In this document: positions 52,817-62,402 of the stretch, piece after piece
Layout of the letters: the number at the start of each line of letters is the position of its first letter
How positions within the stretch are numbered: the first letter of the stretch is position 1
Assembly: GCF_902506605.1 (NCBI RefSeq)
Contig: NZ_LR733979.1
Coordinates: 2,588,008 to 2,652,007, forward strand
Reading direction: 5' to 3'
DNA length: 64,000 nucleotides
DNA from: Sphingomonas sp. AX6
GTDB lineage: Bacteria; Pseudomonadota; Alphaproteobacteria; Sphingomonadales; Sphingomonadaceae
The notes under the pieces: model-generated
The model's input: the letters and a program-made list of their open reading frames with translations, nothing else
Database searches by the model: none
Told to the model about the DNA's origin: nothing
Position numbers and translations under genes: made by a program

Positions 52817-54232
52817 TCAAAAGGCATTGGGATGGACCAGCACGCCGACCGTCGCCGCCAATATCCGCATGTCGCGCCACAGCGACCAGCCTGCGACATA
52901 TTCCAGATCGGCCTGAATCCGGTGGACGATCGCGCCGCGCGTATCGGTCGCCCCGCGAAAGCCCCGAATCTGCGCGAGCCCCGTCAATCCGGGCTTGGCG
53001 GCATGGCGCAGCCAGTAACGGCGATCGACCGCCCAGAACAATTGGTCTTCCGCGGTCGATCCGGTCGCGTGTGGGCGCGGCCCGACAATGCTCATACTGC
53101 CGAGCAGGACATTGAGCAATTGCGGCAGTTCGTCGATGCTGGTCCGCCTGAGAAAGCCGCCGACGCGGGTCAGCCGCGCGTCGCCACGCGCGGTCGACCG
53201 GTGTCCTCTATCATCGAGCTGCTCGACGCGCATGGTGCGAAACTTGAACAGGTCGAAAAAGCGATTTCCTTGACCGATCCGTCGTTGCGCGAAGAAGATC
53301 GGCCCGCCATCGTCGAGCTTGATCGCGATCGACACGACCAGCAGCGCCAGCAACATCAACGGCAATAGCCAGATCACCACGATCAGGTCGAAACCGCGCT
53401 TCACCATCCGGTCGCGCAAAGCGAGCTGACCTTTCGACACGCATGCCGCAATCCGTCCGCGGTGGCGATCGACACTCAATATCCCGAGTGCCTCGAATTC
53501 GGGGAGCAGCAGTTCGACGTCGATGCCGGAGCCCTTAAGCGCCAGCACCCACGCTTCGCGGTCAGCGGGGCGGCACGCCAGCAATACGCGATCGGCGCGC
53601 CAGATCGTCCGGCCCAGCCGGTCGAGTGATTCGGGGCTGTCGAGATCGCAGGCCGGGCGCAACTGACGCGCGTCGATCGTGCTGTAACCGAGTTCGGCGG
53701 CGGCCACCGGATCGTCGGCGATGACGATTACCTCGATCGGACCATCGGGAAAGCTGCGCTGCGCCAACCAGTGCATGAACCGTCGCGCAGCGACCACCGC
53801 CACCGCCGAGGCGGCGATGCCCGAAACGAAAAATCCGCGCGAAACATCGACGTCCAACTCCCACGCGAACCCGATGCCGACAACTAGAAGCGCCGACAGG
53901 AATAGTCCGCTAAGCGCCATGCGCAGTCCAGCGGTCCAACTCCTCAGCATCCGAAGCCCGTAACCGCCAAGCTGGAAGGTCAACGCGACGTGTAGCGTGG
54001 CGAGCACCAGCAACAGCGGTTCACCCGGCAGGATCGCGCCGAATTCGGGTCGAGCGATACTCGCCATCTCGAAACTGGCGGCGATCGCGATCCATTCGAT
54101 CACAGCCATCAGAATATAGAGTTGAAGCCGTCGGTGCGCCTTACTCCGTTTTCGCCTGCCGATACCCGGATGGATCGAAGCAACGCCGAACTCTTCGAAC
54201 GCGAGGGCGGATACTCCTTCAGGCGGCGTCAT
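52817..54232 (-). CDS. Initiating polyprenyl-phosphate sugar transferase (EPS)
   Basis: A 471-residue membrane protein of the WcaJ/SpsB/ExoP-type family. Four hydrophobic segments occupy the first 160 residues, followed by a CoA-binding-like domain and the C-terminal bacterial sugar transferase domain: [23 protein letters not shown] (membrane hairpin), [46 protein letters not shown] and [10 protein letters not shown]. It transfers a sugar-1-phosphate to undecaprenyl phosphate and starts repeat-unit assembly. ATG 54232 overlaps the decarboxylase end by 14 bases; an upstream ATG at 54307 is less likely. Confidence 0.9.
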   Translation of the reverse strand: MTPPEGVSALAFEEFGVASIHPGIGRRKRSKAHRRLQLYILMAVIEWIAIAASFEMASIARPEFGAILPGEPLLLVLATLHVALTFQLGGYGLRMLRSWTAGLRMALSGLFLSALLVVGIGFAWELDVDVSRGFFVSGIAASAVAVVAARRFMHWLAQRSFPDGPIEVIVIADDPVAAAELGYSTIDARQLRPACDLDSPESLDRLGRTIWRADRVLLACRPADREAWVLALKGSGIDVELLLPEFEALGILSVDRHRGRIAACVSKGQLALRDRMVKRGFDLIVVIWLLPLMLLALLVVSIAIKLDDGGPIFFAQRRIGQGNRFFDLFKFRTMRVEQLDDRGHRSTARGDARLTRVGGFLRRTSIDELPQLLNVLLGSMSIVGPRPHATGSTAEDQLFWAVDRRYWLRHAAKPGLTGLAQIRGFRGATDTRGAIVHRIQADLEYVAGWSLWRDMRILAATVGVLVHPNAF

Positions 54233-55490
54233 GGTCGACCAGCCTGGCGGGTAGAGGCTGGCAATGCGCTGCCCAATCGCGAGGGATTGCGCGTATCGCG
54301 ACTGCATCCACCATCACCTCGACCGGTGGCTGATGGCTGATGAAATGCATCGGGCTCGCGGTCAGGCCGTAAGCGCCGCTGTTGTGCACTGCGATCAAAT
54401 CGCCGGGCTCAAGATTCGGAAGGTCGATCCCGCCTGCCAGCCGGTCGATCGACGTGCAAAGCGGCCCCGTCACATCGACCTTTTCGGTCGGTCCTTCACC
54501 GCCGACCTTGTGCATTTTGTAAGCACGTCGAATCACCATGCCGAACAATCCGCTTGCCGGCAGGTGATTGTTCATACCACCGTCGCACAGCGCGATCCGG
54601 CTGCCGCGCGATTCTTTGATAGAGACGACGCGCGTGACGAAATACCCCGCCTCCCCCACCAGGTAACGGCCGAGTTCGAGGGCAAGGCGTGTCCGCGCGA
54701 ACCGCGGATTGGCGCGCAACGCATCGAGCGCGGGCGTAATGCCCGCTACGACCGCATCCAGGTCGATTGGCGTATCGCCTTCATGATAAGGAATGCCGAG
54801 CCCCGACCCAAACACCAGCTTGTCGGGCGCAAGACCGTGCGCTTCGGCCAGATGCCGAAATAGCGCGATGAAGGTGCGATAATTCTCGACCACGGCATCG
54901 GCACGCAGGCATTGCGTGCCCGAATAGATGTGGAAGCCCCGTACTCGTAGATGGGGAAGCGCCAGAATCAGCGGCAATGCCTCTGCGGTCTGTTCGACGT
55001 CGATCCCGAACGGCGACGGGCTACCGGCCATCTGGTCGCCGAACCCGCGCGGCACGGCATCGGGGTTAATGCGGATCAGCACGGCCTGACGCCGTCCCAT
55101 CGACCGCGCAATGGCATTGGCGGCGACCGCCTCTCGCGGGCTTTCGACGACCAGCTCGCCGATCCCGGCCGCGATCGCCTCGGCCAATTCGGCGTCGCGC
55201 TTGGCCGGTCCGGTGAAGCTCAGCCGTGCCGCGTCCCATCCGCTGCGCAGTGCCAACCGCATCTCCCCGATCGAGGAGATGTCGAGCAGCGGGATGCGCG
55301 GTGCCAACCATGCGAGCATCGCCGGATTGGGATTGGCCTTCACCGCGAAGCTTAGATCGAACCGGCCACCAAACGCATGGTCGAGCGCGGCGATGCGCGC
55401 CTCGATCGGCGCGGTGAAATAGACGAAGCACGGCGTGCCGTACCGGTCCGCCGATTGGCGCAGCCAGGGGTCGAGCGCAGCATCGATCAT
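54219..55490 (-). CDS. PLP-dependent type III decarboxylase (exosortase-A-associated type)
   Basis: A 423-residue fold-III PLP enzyme related to ornithine and diaminopimelate decarboxylases. The PLP lysine is Lys51 in SFAVKANPNP; the Gly-rich phosphate loop is in GSGLGIPYHEGD; LELGRYLVGEAG and the catalytic-Cys motif GPLCTSIDRLA are intact, with DGGMNNHL typical of the family. The same family is found as a pair with an acyl-CoA ligase and ACP near exosortase-A EPS clusters. The ATG overlaps the ACP stop by four bases. It probably decarboxylates an amino acid that is used to decorate the polysaccharide or is loaded on the ACP. Confidence 0.87.
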   Translation of the reverse strand: MIDAALDPWLRQSADRYGTPCFVYFTAPIEARIAALDHAFGGRFDLSFAVKANPNPAMLAWLAPRIPLLDISSIGEMRLALRSGWDAARLSFTGPAKRDAELAEAIAAGIGELVVESPREAVAANAIARSMGRRQAVLIRINPDAVPRGFGDQMAGSPSPFGIDVEQTAEALPLILALPHLRVRGFHIYSGTQCLRADAVVENYRTFIALFRHLAEAHGLAPDKLVFGSGLGIPYHEGDTPIDLDAVVAGITPALDALRANPRFARTRLALELGRYLVGEAGYFVTRVVSIKESRGSRIALCDGGMNNHLPASGLFGMVIRRAYKMHKVGGEGPTEKVDVTGPLCTSIDRLAGGIDLPNLEPGDLIAVHNSGAYGLTASPMHFISHQPPVEVMVDAVAIRAIPRDWAAHCQPLPARLVDHDAA

Positions 55491-55726
55491 GGGGTGCGAC
55501 TTTCGGCAAATCGGACGATGCGCTCGACGCTGTCGAAATTGTCGAGTGTCACATCCTGTGCATGAATCTCGATGCCGGCCGACTCCTCGACCAGCGCGAT
55601 CAGCGACAGCATCGCCACCGAATCGAGCGCGCCCGACGAAAAGAGCGGCGTGTCGATCGTGGCTGTCCCGTTCAGGCCGGACAATTCGCGGACATTGTCG
55701 AGCAGTCTTACATGGTCGATCATCAT
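55487..55726 (-). CDS. Acyl carrier protein (EPS-linked)
   Basis: A 79-residue carrier protein with the phosphopantetheine attachment Ser36 in GALDSVAMLSLI and an acidic second helix (EESAGIEI). It is coupled by ATGA overlaps to the ligase upstream and the decarboxylase downstream. Its sequence is unlike fatty-acid AcpP and fits discrete carriers that receive an amino or acyl acid from a dedicated ligase. Confidence 0.85.
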   Translation of the reverse strand: MMIDHVRLLDNVRELSGLNGTATIDTPLFSSGALDSVAMLSLIALVEESAGIEIHAQDVTLDNFDSVERIVRFAESRTP

Positions 55727-57273
55727 GGCGTCGGTTCCTGGAGGCTGACAGGTTCTGATTGCGCGGCGGTCGTGCGGAGCACGACATCGGGTCGCGCGAG
55801 CTTTCCGCTCGGCGTGCGCGGCATGGCGTCGGGCCAGACATGGATGGCGCGCGGCACCATGTAGGGCGGCATCGCGCGGCGGCAGTGCGCCATCAGCGCG
55901 TCGCGCGTCGCGCCGGGCAGCAGCGTCACCGCGACCTGCACGTTCTGGCCCAACAGGTCGTCGGCGACGCCAAACGCGACGACGTCGGCAACCTGGCCAC
56001 CGGCGTGGACAATGTCCTCCACCTCGTCGGGGCTGACGCGGAAACCACTGGTCTTGATCAGCGCGTCGGTGCGCCCGACGAACCACAGATCGCCGTCGGC
56101 GTCGATCCGGACGGTATCGCCGCTATAGACCACGGGCTCGTTACCAATCCGGGCGGCGAGTTCAGGGCAAGGGCGAATTTTTTCCGCGGTCGCGTCCGGA
56201 CGGTTCCAATAGCCCATGCTGACTAAAGGCCCGCGGTGAACCAGCTCGCCCTGCTCTCCCGGACCAGCGACGCCCCCGCCATGTTTGATGACGTGGATTT
56301 CGGCGCTTGGGATGGATCGCCCGATCGATCCGCGCTTTTCCATAAACCGATCGGGCGAAAGGAAGGTCGAGCGGAAGGCCTCGGTCAGGCCATACATCAG
56401 CACGATGTCCACGCCGGGAAACACGTCGGGCATCCTGGACAGCGTCGCATCGGGAATCGCGCCGCCCGAATTCGTGACTCGACGTAATGACGGGAGAGGG
56501 ATCGTCTGCGCAGCGAGTAATCGCACGAGCTGGATCATCAGTGGCGGCACAGCAGCCAGGCCGGTGATGTCATGCCGCACCATCGCGTGTACCACCTCGC
56601 TCGCCATCGCGACGCGGTGATGGACTATGGTGCCGCCCATCAGCAGCATCGTCGTCAACTGGTTCAGGCCATAGTCAAAACTGTAGGGCAGCACGCTCAG
56701 CAGCCGGTCGTCTTCGGCAAGGTTAAGGTAGCGCGCGACCGATCGCGAGCCGGTGACGATATTGCGATGGCTCAGCATGACCCCCTTGGGCGTGCCTGTC
56801 GATCCGGAGGTATAGATGATCGCGGCAAGGTCGCAGTCGAGCACCGGCGCGATTCCAACTCGCGGGGCGGGCTCGACGAATGCGCCGGTGTCCTCGGCGG
56901 GTAGCAAGATCCGTGCGCCATCAACGGCGGGGGCAGCGGCGGGTTCAAGAATGAAGGCCGCCGCCCCCGAATCCTGAGCGATGAAACGCAATTGATCGGC
57001 CGTCAGCGCCGCGTTGACGTTGACGAACACCGCCCCGATCTTCGCGACCGCGAGCATCGCTGCAACTTCGTGCGCGGACTTGCGCAATTGAACGATCACG
57101 CGGTCACCGCGCAGTACCCGAGCGGTGACCAACCACGCGGCGATCCAGTCGCACAGCGCGCCGACCTCTGCGTAGGTGTAGCTGCGTTCAGGATCGACGA
57201 TCAGCGGCTTGTCGGCACGCCTGGCGAGATTGTCGGCGAACAGCTCGTAAAAGGTTGTGGAAAGGGCATTCAT
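55723..57273 (-). CDS. AMP-forming acyl/amino-acid ligase (exosortase-A-associated type)
   Basis: A 516-residue ANL-superfamily enzyme. The P-loop is YTSGSTGTPKGVMLSH, followed by VLMYGLTEAFRST, YSGDTVRIDADGDLWFVGRTDALIKTSGFRVSP, and the C-terminal lysine motif RTPSGKLARPDV. It activates a carboxylic acid with ATP and would load it on the neighbouring ACP. Family resemblance is to ligases found with the PLP decarboxylase in exosortase-A EPS clusters. The start overlaps the acetyltransferase stop by four bases. Confidence 0.87.
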   Translation of the reverse strand: MNALSTTFYELFADNLARRADKPLIVDPERSYTYAEVGALCDWIAAWLVTARVLRGDRVIVQLRKSAHEVAAMLAVAKIGAVFVNVNAALTADQLRFIAQDSGAAAFILEPAAAPAVDGARILLPAEDTGAFVEPAPRVGIAPVLDCDLAAIIYTSGSTGTPKGVMLSHRNIVTGSRSVARYLNLAEDDRLLSVLPYSFDYGLNQLTTMLLMGGTIVHHRVAMASEVVHAMVRHDITGLAAVPPLMIQLVRLLAAQTIPLPSLRRVTNSGGAIPDATLSRMPDVFPGVDIVLMYGLTEAFRSTFLSPDRFMEKRGSIGRSIPSAEIHVIKHGGGVAGPGEQGELVHRGPLVSMGYWNRPDATAEKIRPCPELAARIGNEPVVYSGDTVRIDADGDLWFVGRTDALIKTSGFRVSPDEVEDIVHAGGQVADVVAFGVADDLLGQNVQVAVTLLPGATRDALMAHCRRAMPPYMVPRAIHVWPDAMPRTPSGKLARPDVVLRTTAAQSEPVSLQEPTP

Positions 57274-57863
57274 CTGAACGGCCCCAGCCGCGGGTAAATT
57301 CTCGCGGGCGATCCTACAACGATCGAGTCCGACGGAACGTCGGTCGTCACTGCGGTATTGGAGGCGATCCGCACCCGGTCGCCGATGCGGATCTTACCCA
57401 GCACGGTCGAATTGACACCGATGAATACATCGTCGCCGATCACCGGCGCGCCCTCGCGCATGTTGGTACCGATCGTGATGTTGTGCATGACCCCCAGCCT
57501 GTCGCCAATCACGGCGCCGGGATGGACCGACAGCGAGCCTTCGTTATTGACGATGTGCAGATCGACCCCGATCGTCGCTTGGGGCGGAAGCCAGATCTTG
57601 GTCAGGTTGGCGACGAACAGGTAGCAGAAGCCATAGAGTTTCGACGCCAGCTTGCGCGACAAGCCGTGCCGCCGCGCCAGCGCCCAGCGGCCATAGCGAT
57701 AGAGGACCAGCGACAAGAACGCGCCGTTCAGCAGTCGCGACCCATGCCGACGATAATCGGCCCGCAACACCCCCCACGCCGAGCGGGTTGCCGAAAACTG
57801 ATCGACGTCAGAAGAGGTCGAGCGTGCGTTCGATCTCGTCGATATCTGCAATAAACGCTTCAT
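57270..57863 (-). CDS. Serine O-acetyltransferase-like (hexapeptide) protein
   Basis: A 197-residue left-handed beta-helix acyltransferase of the CysE/EpsC type. Residues 60-90 form a helix that carries two patches of hydrophobic residues, followed by the hexapeptide region IGVDLHIVNNEGSLSVHPGAVIGDRLGVMHNITIG, GAPVIGDDVFIGVNSTVLGKIRIGDRVRIASNTAV, and the VVGSPARIYPR end. It would transfer an acetyl (or other acyl) group to a serine-like or sugar acceptor. The ATG at 57863 overlaps the GT61 gene by 56 bases. Within this operon, EPS acylation is as likely as cysteine synthesis. Confidence 0.82.
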   Translation of the reverse strand: MKRLLQISTRSNARSTSSDVDQFSATRSAWGVLRADYRRHGSRLLNGAFLSLVLYRYGRWALARRHGLSRKLASKLYGFCYLFVANLTKIWLPPQATIGVDLHIVNNEGSLSVHPGAVIGDRLGVMHNITIGTNMREGAPVIGDDVFIGVNSTVLGKIRIGDRVRIASNTAVTTDVPSDSIVVGSPARIYPRLGPFR

Positions 57864-58869
57864 TGGTCCCCTTCCCCACCACAAATCCGAAATCCTGACC
57901 CTGACGATCGGTCGCCAGTTTCAGCACCGTTACCGCCCGATCGGGCGGCTGGATCACGCATAGCCCCGCCCCGCGCGGCATCGTCATCAGGCCGTGACAC
58001 AAATGGCTCCCCTCGATCCCTGCGATGATTTTTGCCCCAGCACAGGCCTGGACGATCTCGTCGAGTGACGATGCGATCGGATCAAGAATGCGAAAGCCGC
58101 GCCGCGCCAATCGGTCGACGACGACATGCTCGTTCGACATTGTTCGGCGCGCGCCACTGGCACCGCGCAATAAATAGACGCCGGGGTGGCGGGGCGGCTC
58201 CTCGCCCACCAGTCGGTGGCGCAGATCGTCGGCGCGCTGGCGACGGCCTTCATTATGGGTGCGGTCCTCGAACAGCACCAGATCGTCGAACCACGCCGCC
58301 TGGACCCGTTCCGGACTCATCTCGAGCGCTCGTTCGTAAGACCGCATGTGGCCAACCGGCATCTGTGTGGTTATCGGCCGACCGACGCTCTCGGCCAGGC
58401 GATAGGTTAGGCAATCGTCGATCAGCCAGTTGCCGAACCAGCGATTGCCGGGCCAGCTTTCGTACAGCGTGCCCAGGTCGCGCTCCTCGATCGCGCGGGC
58501 GACCGGAAAATGCCTGCCGCGCGGGCGCAGATGACGCCACGCGCCATCTGCGTGCAGCACCCCGTCGAACAGCAACACATGGCGCAGCCGGTATGCGACC
58601 GTCGGCGACTGGCGCGATTCGAACCCCCCGCGAAGGTCGCGCACTACGTCGTCATGGCTGCCGAATGCGGCAACGCCGATCCGATCGATCTGGCCGGGCA
58701 GGCATCGCGCGGGCCGCACCTCTACCGGGGTTCCCTCTTCCACGATCCAGCGATCGACGGCGACCGTTGTCAGATCGGGCAGGCCGCGCCCGATCTTGCC
58801 GCGCAGCGCATGAATTGCTGGACGCAGCGACCCCCGTCGCCGCGGTGCCGCCGCCGCGGTGCGATCCAT
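57808..58869 (-). CDS. Family 61 glycosyltransferase
   Basis: A 353-residue DUF563/GT61 protein. Signatures include ESWPGNRWFGNWLIDDCLTYRLAE in the middle, GVYLLRGASGARRTMSNEHVVVDRLARRGFRILDPIASSLDEIVQACAGAKIIAGIEGSHLCHGLMTMPRGAGLCVIQPP near the C-terminus, which is the typical GT61 end with the invariant GSHxxxxxxM segment. Soluble. The ATG at 58869 follows the stop of the small membrane protein by ten bases. Confidence 0.82.
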   Translation of the reverse strand: MDRTAAAAPRRRGSLRPAIHALRGKIGRGLPDLTTVAVDRWIVEEGTPVEVRPARCLPGQIDRIGVAAFGSHDDVVRDLRGGFESRQSPTVAYRLRHVLLFDGVLHADGAWRHLRPRGRHFPVARAIEERDLGTLYESWPGNRWFGNWLIDDCLTYRLAESVGRPITTQMPVGHMRSYERALEMSPERVQAAWFDDLVLFEDRTHNEGRRQRADDLRHRLVGEEPPRHPGVYLLRGASGARRTMSNEHVVVDRLARRGFRILDPIASSLDEIVQACAGAKIIAGIEGSHLCHGLMTMPRGAGLCVIQPPDRAVTVLKLATDRQGQDFGFVVGKGTNEAFIADIDEIERTLDLF

Positions 58870-58879
58870 CAGGGCGACA

Positions 58880-59044
58880 TCAGACGCCAATGTCGGCCGC
58901 CCCCACCAGCTCGACGGGCGGCGGCAGGGTGGAAGGCGCGGCATCGGCACCGGCCAGGCTTGCGAGGATGGCAAACATCGCTGCGACGACGAATACGAAG
59001 GTCGGCAGCAGCCAGACCAACACCAAAATGGCAACGTAGATCAT
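58880..59044 (-). CDS. 54-residue membrane protein
   Basis: A short protein with one long hydrophobic segment (YVAILVLVWLLPTFVFVVAAMFAILASLAG, residues 3-32) and a Pro-rich, probably periplasmic tail. ATG 59044 is preceded by GGGAGGGAAT. It is the first gene of the - strand EPS operon that runs to 50555, and faces the divergent GT4. No family recognised. Confidence 0.6.
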   Translation of the reverse strand: MIYVAILVLVWLLPTFVFVVAAMFAILASLAGADAAPSTLPPPVELVGAADIGV

Positions 59045-59221
59045 GAATTCCCTCCCACGTAACGAAGGAGAGTGTCCCACAGAGCGCGCCCGGACTGCAT
59101 TCGGCGGACCGGGGACGGAGGTTCGATTAGGCAGAATTGATTGGGAGAAATGCGGATGGGCGCGGACGCGCGCCTGCGTCATTCTAGCAAACGCGAAAAC
59201 GAACGGTCGGGGGACTTCCGC

Positions 59222-60526
59222 ATGGCTATCGCACAGCGTGTCGCGCCCGCGGTCGGGGGATCGGCCCGACGTGGAGAACGCGCGGTCGATCTGGCAAACG
59301 CGAATGTCGAACGGTACGCTCCGAGGGCAACGGTCCGGATCGCCTATCTCACTAACCTCTACCCTGCGATCAGCCACAGCTTCATCCGCACCGAGATCGA
59401 GGCGCTGGAACGCGCAGGATGCGAAGTTTCGCGGTTCTCCGTCCGCCGATCAACCTCGCTATCCGACGATTCCGACCATGCGGAGGCAGCCCGAACCGAC
59501 ATCCTGCTGGACATTCCGAAACTGGTGTCTGTCCTTATACGACAGATCATCGCGCATCCGGTTCGCACGACTACGACATTTCGGGCGGCAATCCGGCAAA
59601 CATGTCGCAGCGGGTTCAGTCGTGCCAACCTGCTCCGCGCCGGTGGTTACCTGGCCGAGGCCGTGACGCTAGCCGATGCGATGCGACGCGCCGGGCTGCG
59701 TCACGTCCACGCCCATTTCGGCACCAACTCCGCCAGCGTAACGCGGCTGGCAGCACGTTTGTCGGGGGTCAGCTACAGCTTCACGGTCCACGGTCCCGAC
59801 GAGTTCGACGCACCCTCCGACCTCGACCTTGGCGGCAAGATCGCCGATGCCGCCTTCACGGTCGCCGTGTCGAGTTTCGGTCGCAGCCAGCTGATGCGCT
59901 GGTCCGATCCTGCGCATTGGAACCGGATCGCAGTCGTCCCATGCTCGGTCGCGCCGCGCTTTCTCGCCGCCGAACCACGTGCCGCCGATACGCGCCGTCT
60001 GGTCTGCGTCGCCAGGCTGAGTGCACAAAAGGGTTTGCCTTTGCTGATCGAGGCGGTGGGCAAGCTGCACGACCTTCCCCCGTTTCGCATCGAGATCATT
60101 GGTGACGGCGACCAACGCCCGGCAATCGAAGCGCGGATCGCCGATCTGGGCATCGGCGATCGTGTTCGATTGCTGGGCTGGTGCTCGCCCGAACGGGTGC
60201 TTGAAGAAGTCGCGACCGCGTGCGCCTTCGTCCTCCCCAGCTTCGCCGAAGGATTGCCGGTTGGCATCATGGAGGCGCTGGCGCTGGGTCGCCCCGTCAT
60301 CGCGACTGCCATCGCCGGCATTCCCGAACTGGTCGATGCGCAAACCGGGTGGCTGATCCCCGCCGGGTGTGTCAACGCGCTGTCAGACGCAATCCGCGCC
60401 GCGCTCGACGCACCGCTGGAGGTGCTGGCAAGCATGGGTGCAGTCGGCCAAATACGGGTCCGCGACCGTCACGACCCGGACGCGAGCGCGGCGATCCTTG
60501 CCGATCTGTTTGCGCGCCACGCTTAA
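59222..60526 (+). CDS. Family 4 glycosyltransferase (EPS)
   Basis: A GT-B enzyme of 434 residues from ATG 59222, the only + strand gene in the EPS locus. RIAYLTNLYPAISHSFIRTEIEALERAGCEV (about 38-68) is typical of colanic-acid/WcaL-type glycosyltransferases; HAHFGTNSASVTRLAA and FTVHGPDEFDAPS follow; the donor site has LVCVARLSAQKGLPLLIEAV and PSFAEGLPVGIMEALALGRPVIATAIAGIPELV. Its first 37 residues do not fit the family, so the true start could be the GTG shortly before RIAYLT. The 3' end overlaps the convergent PhyH-like gene by four bases. Confidence 0.85.
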   Translation: MAIAQRVAPAVGGSARRGERAVDLANANVERYAPRATVRIAYLTNLYPAISHSFIRTEIEALERAGCEVSRFSVRRSTSLSDDSDHAEAARTDILLDIPKLVSVLIRQIIAHPVRTTTTFRAAIRQTCRSGFSRANLLRAGGYLAEAVTLADAMRRAGLRHVHAHFGTNSASVTRLAARLSGVSYSFTVHGPDEFDAPSDLDLGGKIADAAFTVAVSSFGRSQLMRWSDPAHWNRIAVVPCSVAPRFLAAEPRAADTRRLVCVARLSAQKGLPLLIEAVGKLHDLPPFRIEIIGDGDQRPAIEARIADLGIGDRVRLLGWCSPERVLEEVATACAFVLPSFAEGLPVGIMEALALGRPVIATAIAGIPELVDAQTGWLIPAGCVNALSDAIRAALDAPLEVLASMGAVGQIRVRDRHDPDASAAILADLFARHA

Positions 60527-61548
60527 AGCCGCGCGGACGGAATCAGCCGCAACGCCAGCGGCAGCCGGTCGCGCCATAGCGCCGCGCGTTGTTGGCGCGC
60601 GGGCATCTTCGCGGCGAACCGCGCGATTTCTCGCCGCGCCATACCGGTTCGTTCGCACAGGAACGGATGCCGCGGTCGTTCGGCGAAGTAACTGTAGAAG
60701 ATTGCCGCCCGGTCGCGGGCCGTTGCGGGCTTGCCCCGGTGGAAGAAGCGCGCGGTATCGGTGAAGATCGCGGTTCCCCCTTCGCCCTCGCAACTAATGA
60801 TATCCTGACGATAATCTTGGCCCAGCCGGTCCGAAAGATCGGCATCGCTGGCAAGACCATAACGATATCCATGGGCATCGCTTTGCGCCGAGTCGTGGCG
60901 TTTGATCATCTGGAACGGCCCACCGTCTTCATCGACACTGTGCAGATAGACCGCGACCTTCAGCACCCGCCGGTCTTCCCAGTCGCGGTGCCATTTCCGG
61001 GTCGCGACCTCGCGTCCGTCGGCAACCGTGTAGTTGATGCAGACGCCATCATAGGCGGGTGGCAGTCCGATATAGGCTTCGGCAATGTCGAGCAGTCGGT
61101 CCTGCACCCCCCAGACGAAGAATTCGGGATGCTCAGCCAGCCAGTCGGGCGGAATGTAAAGGAATGGCTCGCCGCGCGCCGCGCGCATCCTTGCTTCGGC
61201 AGCATAGCGATCAGCCAAGAGCATACCCTGTTCGATTAGAACTTCGTGCGCGGTAAGGCCGAGGGCAGACAGGCTAGCGACGAAAATGCCGTCGCGATTC
61301 AATGCCTCTACGATGCGGGCGTCAATTCCTGCAAGAACAGGCGGGCTATGGCGTTCGATCGCACGCGCGTGACGCAGGCCGAGCGTCTGGCGAATGCGGG
61401 GGTGGTTGCACAACCGAAGCGCCGATCGGGCGGGCAGGTCGCGCAACCACGCCCGATGGCTCGCGAACCGGTCGCGCAGCCGCTGGGCAAGGCCTGGGGA
61501 ATTACTTGTCACAGCTTCCGCCGTGAGGGATCCGCTAATCGCTTCCAC
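60523..61548 (-). CDS. Phytanoyl-CoA dioxygenase (PhyH)-like oxygenase
   Basis: A 341-residue Fe(II)/2-oxoglutarate oxygenase-type protein. The HxD motif lies in KWHRDWED and the distal histidine in ARFFHRGKPA, followed by the 2-oxoglutarate-binding Arg in ARDRAAIFYSYF. A GTG start at 61548 with GGGAGGG upstream was chosen; the frame runs to 61629 but overlaps the BY-kinase gene there. It follows the BY-kinase gene by 35 bases. Such enzymes in EPS loci may hydroxylate a lipid or sugar-linked group; the substrate is unknown. Confidence 0.77.
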   Translation of the reverse strand: MEAISGSLTAEAVTSNSPGLAQRLRDRFASHRAWLRDLPARSALRLCNHPRIRQTLGLRHARAIERHSPPVLAGIDARIVEALNRDGIFVASLSALGLTAHEVLIEQGMLLADRYAAEARMRAARGEPFLYIPPDWLAEHPEFFVWGVQDRLLDIAEAYIGLPPAYDGVCINYTVADGREVATRKWHRDWEDRRVLKVAVYLHSVDEDGGPFQMIKRHDSAQSDAHGYRYGLASDADLSDRLGQDYRQDIISCEGEGGTAIFTDTARFFHRGKPATARDRAAIFYSYFAERPRHPFLCERTGMARREIARFAAKMPARQQRAALWRDRLPLALRLIPSARL

Positions 61549-61583
61549 ATCGCCCTCCCGGCGTTTTTCCAGAGCTGTGAGTA

Positions 61584-62402
61584 TCAGGGTCGGATACGGT
61601 TCCAGACGGCGCGCGCCCGCTGCCGCCAACCGCGTGGCGGCGCATCGGCATAGTGATAATAGCCATAGTCGATCCGGGTTGCGGCGCTCGAGATCGACTT
61701 GTTGAGCACCGTGCCCAGCACCGGGGTAGGCTTCAGTGCGTCGATCGTGTCGCGCAATGCGCGCCGCGTCGTGCGCCCCTCCTCGACGACCATCAGCACC
61801 CCGTCCAGGCCCGGCGCGACCAACATGAAATCGTCGTCGATGAACACCGGTGGCGTGTCGATGATGCAGATCGGCGCATCGGGCAGTTCGCGGATCGCCT
61901 CGAACAAATGTCGCGTGCGCAGCGATCCCAGCAGCGCCCCCGCATCGGCACGCGGCTGGCGTACGCGGTGCACCGTCAGGTCGAAACCGTGAATATGCTC
62001 GACGCTATCCTGCCAACGCGCGTTGCCGTCCAGGAAATCGTCGATACCGATAGAGGTTTGTCCGACCCCCAACCTGGTGCCAATCGTCGGTCGTCGAAGG
62101 TCCAGCTCGATCAGCTTCGTGGGCGCGATTCGGCTGAGCACCGCAGCCAGGTTGACCCCGACATGCGTTTTACCGTTGCCGGGCTGAACCGACGTCACCG
62201 CGAACACGCGCTGGCCGGTCTCCCGCACATGTTTCATCAGCTTCGATCGCAGCGCGATGAAGGAATGCGCGCGCTCGGCAAGGTTGTCGAACCCGACGAC
62301 ATGATTTTCGGCCAAAAATTCGTGCGTCAGGTCCAGCGGTTCGGCGTGCCCGTCGCCCGCGATGGCTGCCAGTCGCTTGATGGTTCCGGTCTTAGCTTGC
62401 AT
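61584..62402 (-). CDS. BY-kinase (CpsD/CapB-type tyrosine autokinase)
   Basis: A 272-residue P-loop protein. Walker A VTSVQPGNGKTHVGVNLAAVL, Walker A' KLIELDLRRPT and Walker B ICIIDTPPVFID are complete. The C-terminus has a tyrosine cluster (RIDYGYYHYADAPP) for autophosphorylation. It has no transmembrane part; that role is filled by the chain-length protein encoded just upstream, whose gene it overlaps by 11 bases. Together they control polysaccharide chain length and export. Confidence 0.9.
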   Translation of the reverse strand: MQAKTGTIKRLAAIAGDGHAEPLDLTHEFLAENHVVGFDNLAERAHSFIALRSKLMKHVRETGQRVFAVTSVQPGNGKTHVGVNLAAVLSRIAPTKLIELDLRRPTIGTRLGVGQTSIGIDDFLDGNARWQDSVEHIHGFDLTVHRVRQPRADAGALLGSLRTRHLFEAIRELPDAPICIIDTPPVFIDDDFMLVAPGLDGVLMVVEEGRTTRRALRDTIDALKPTPVLGTVLNKSISSAATRIDYGYYHYADAPPRGWRQRARAVWNRIRP

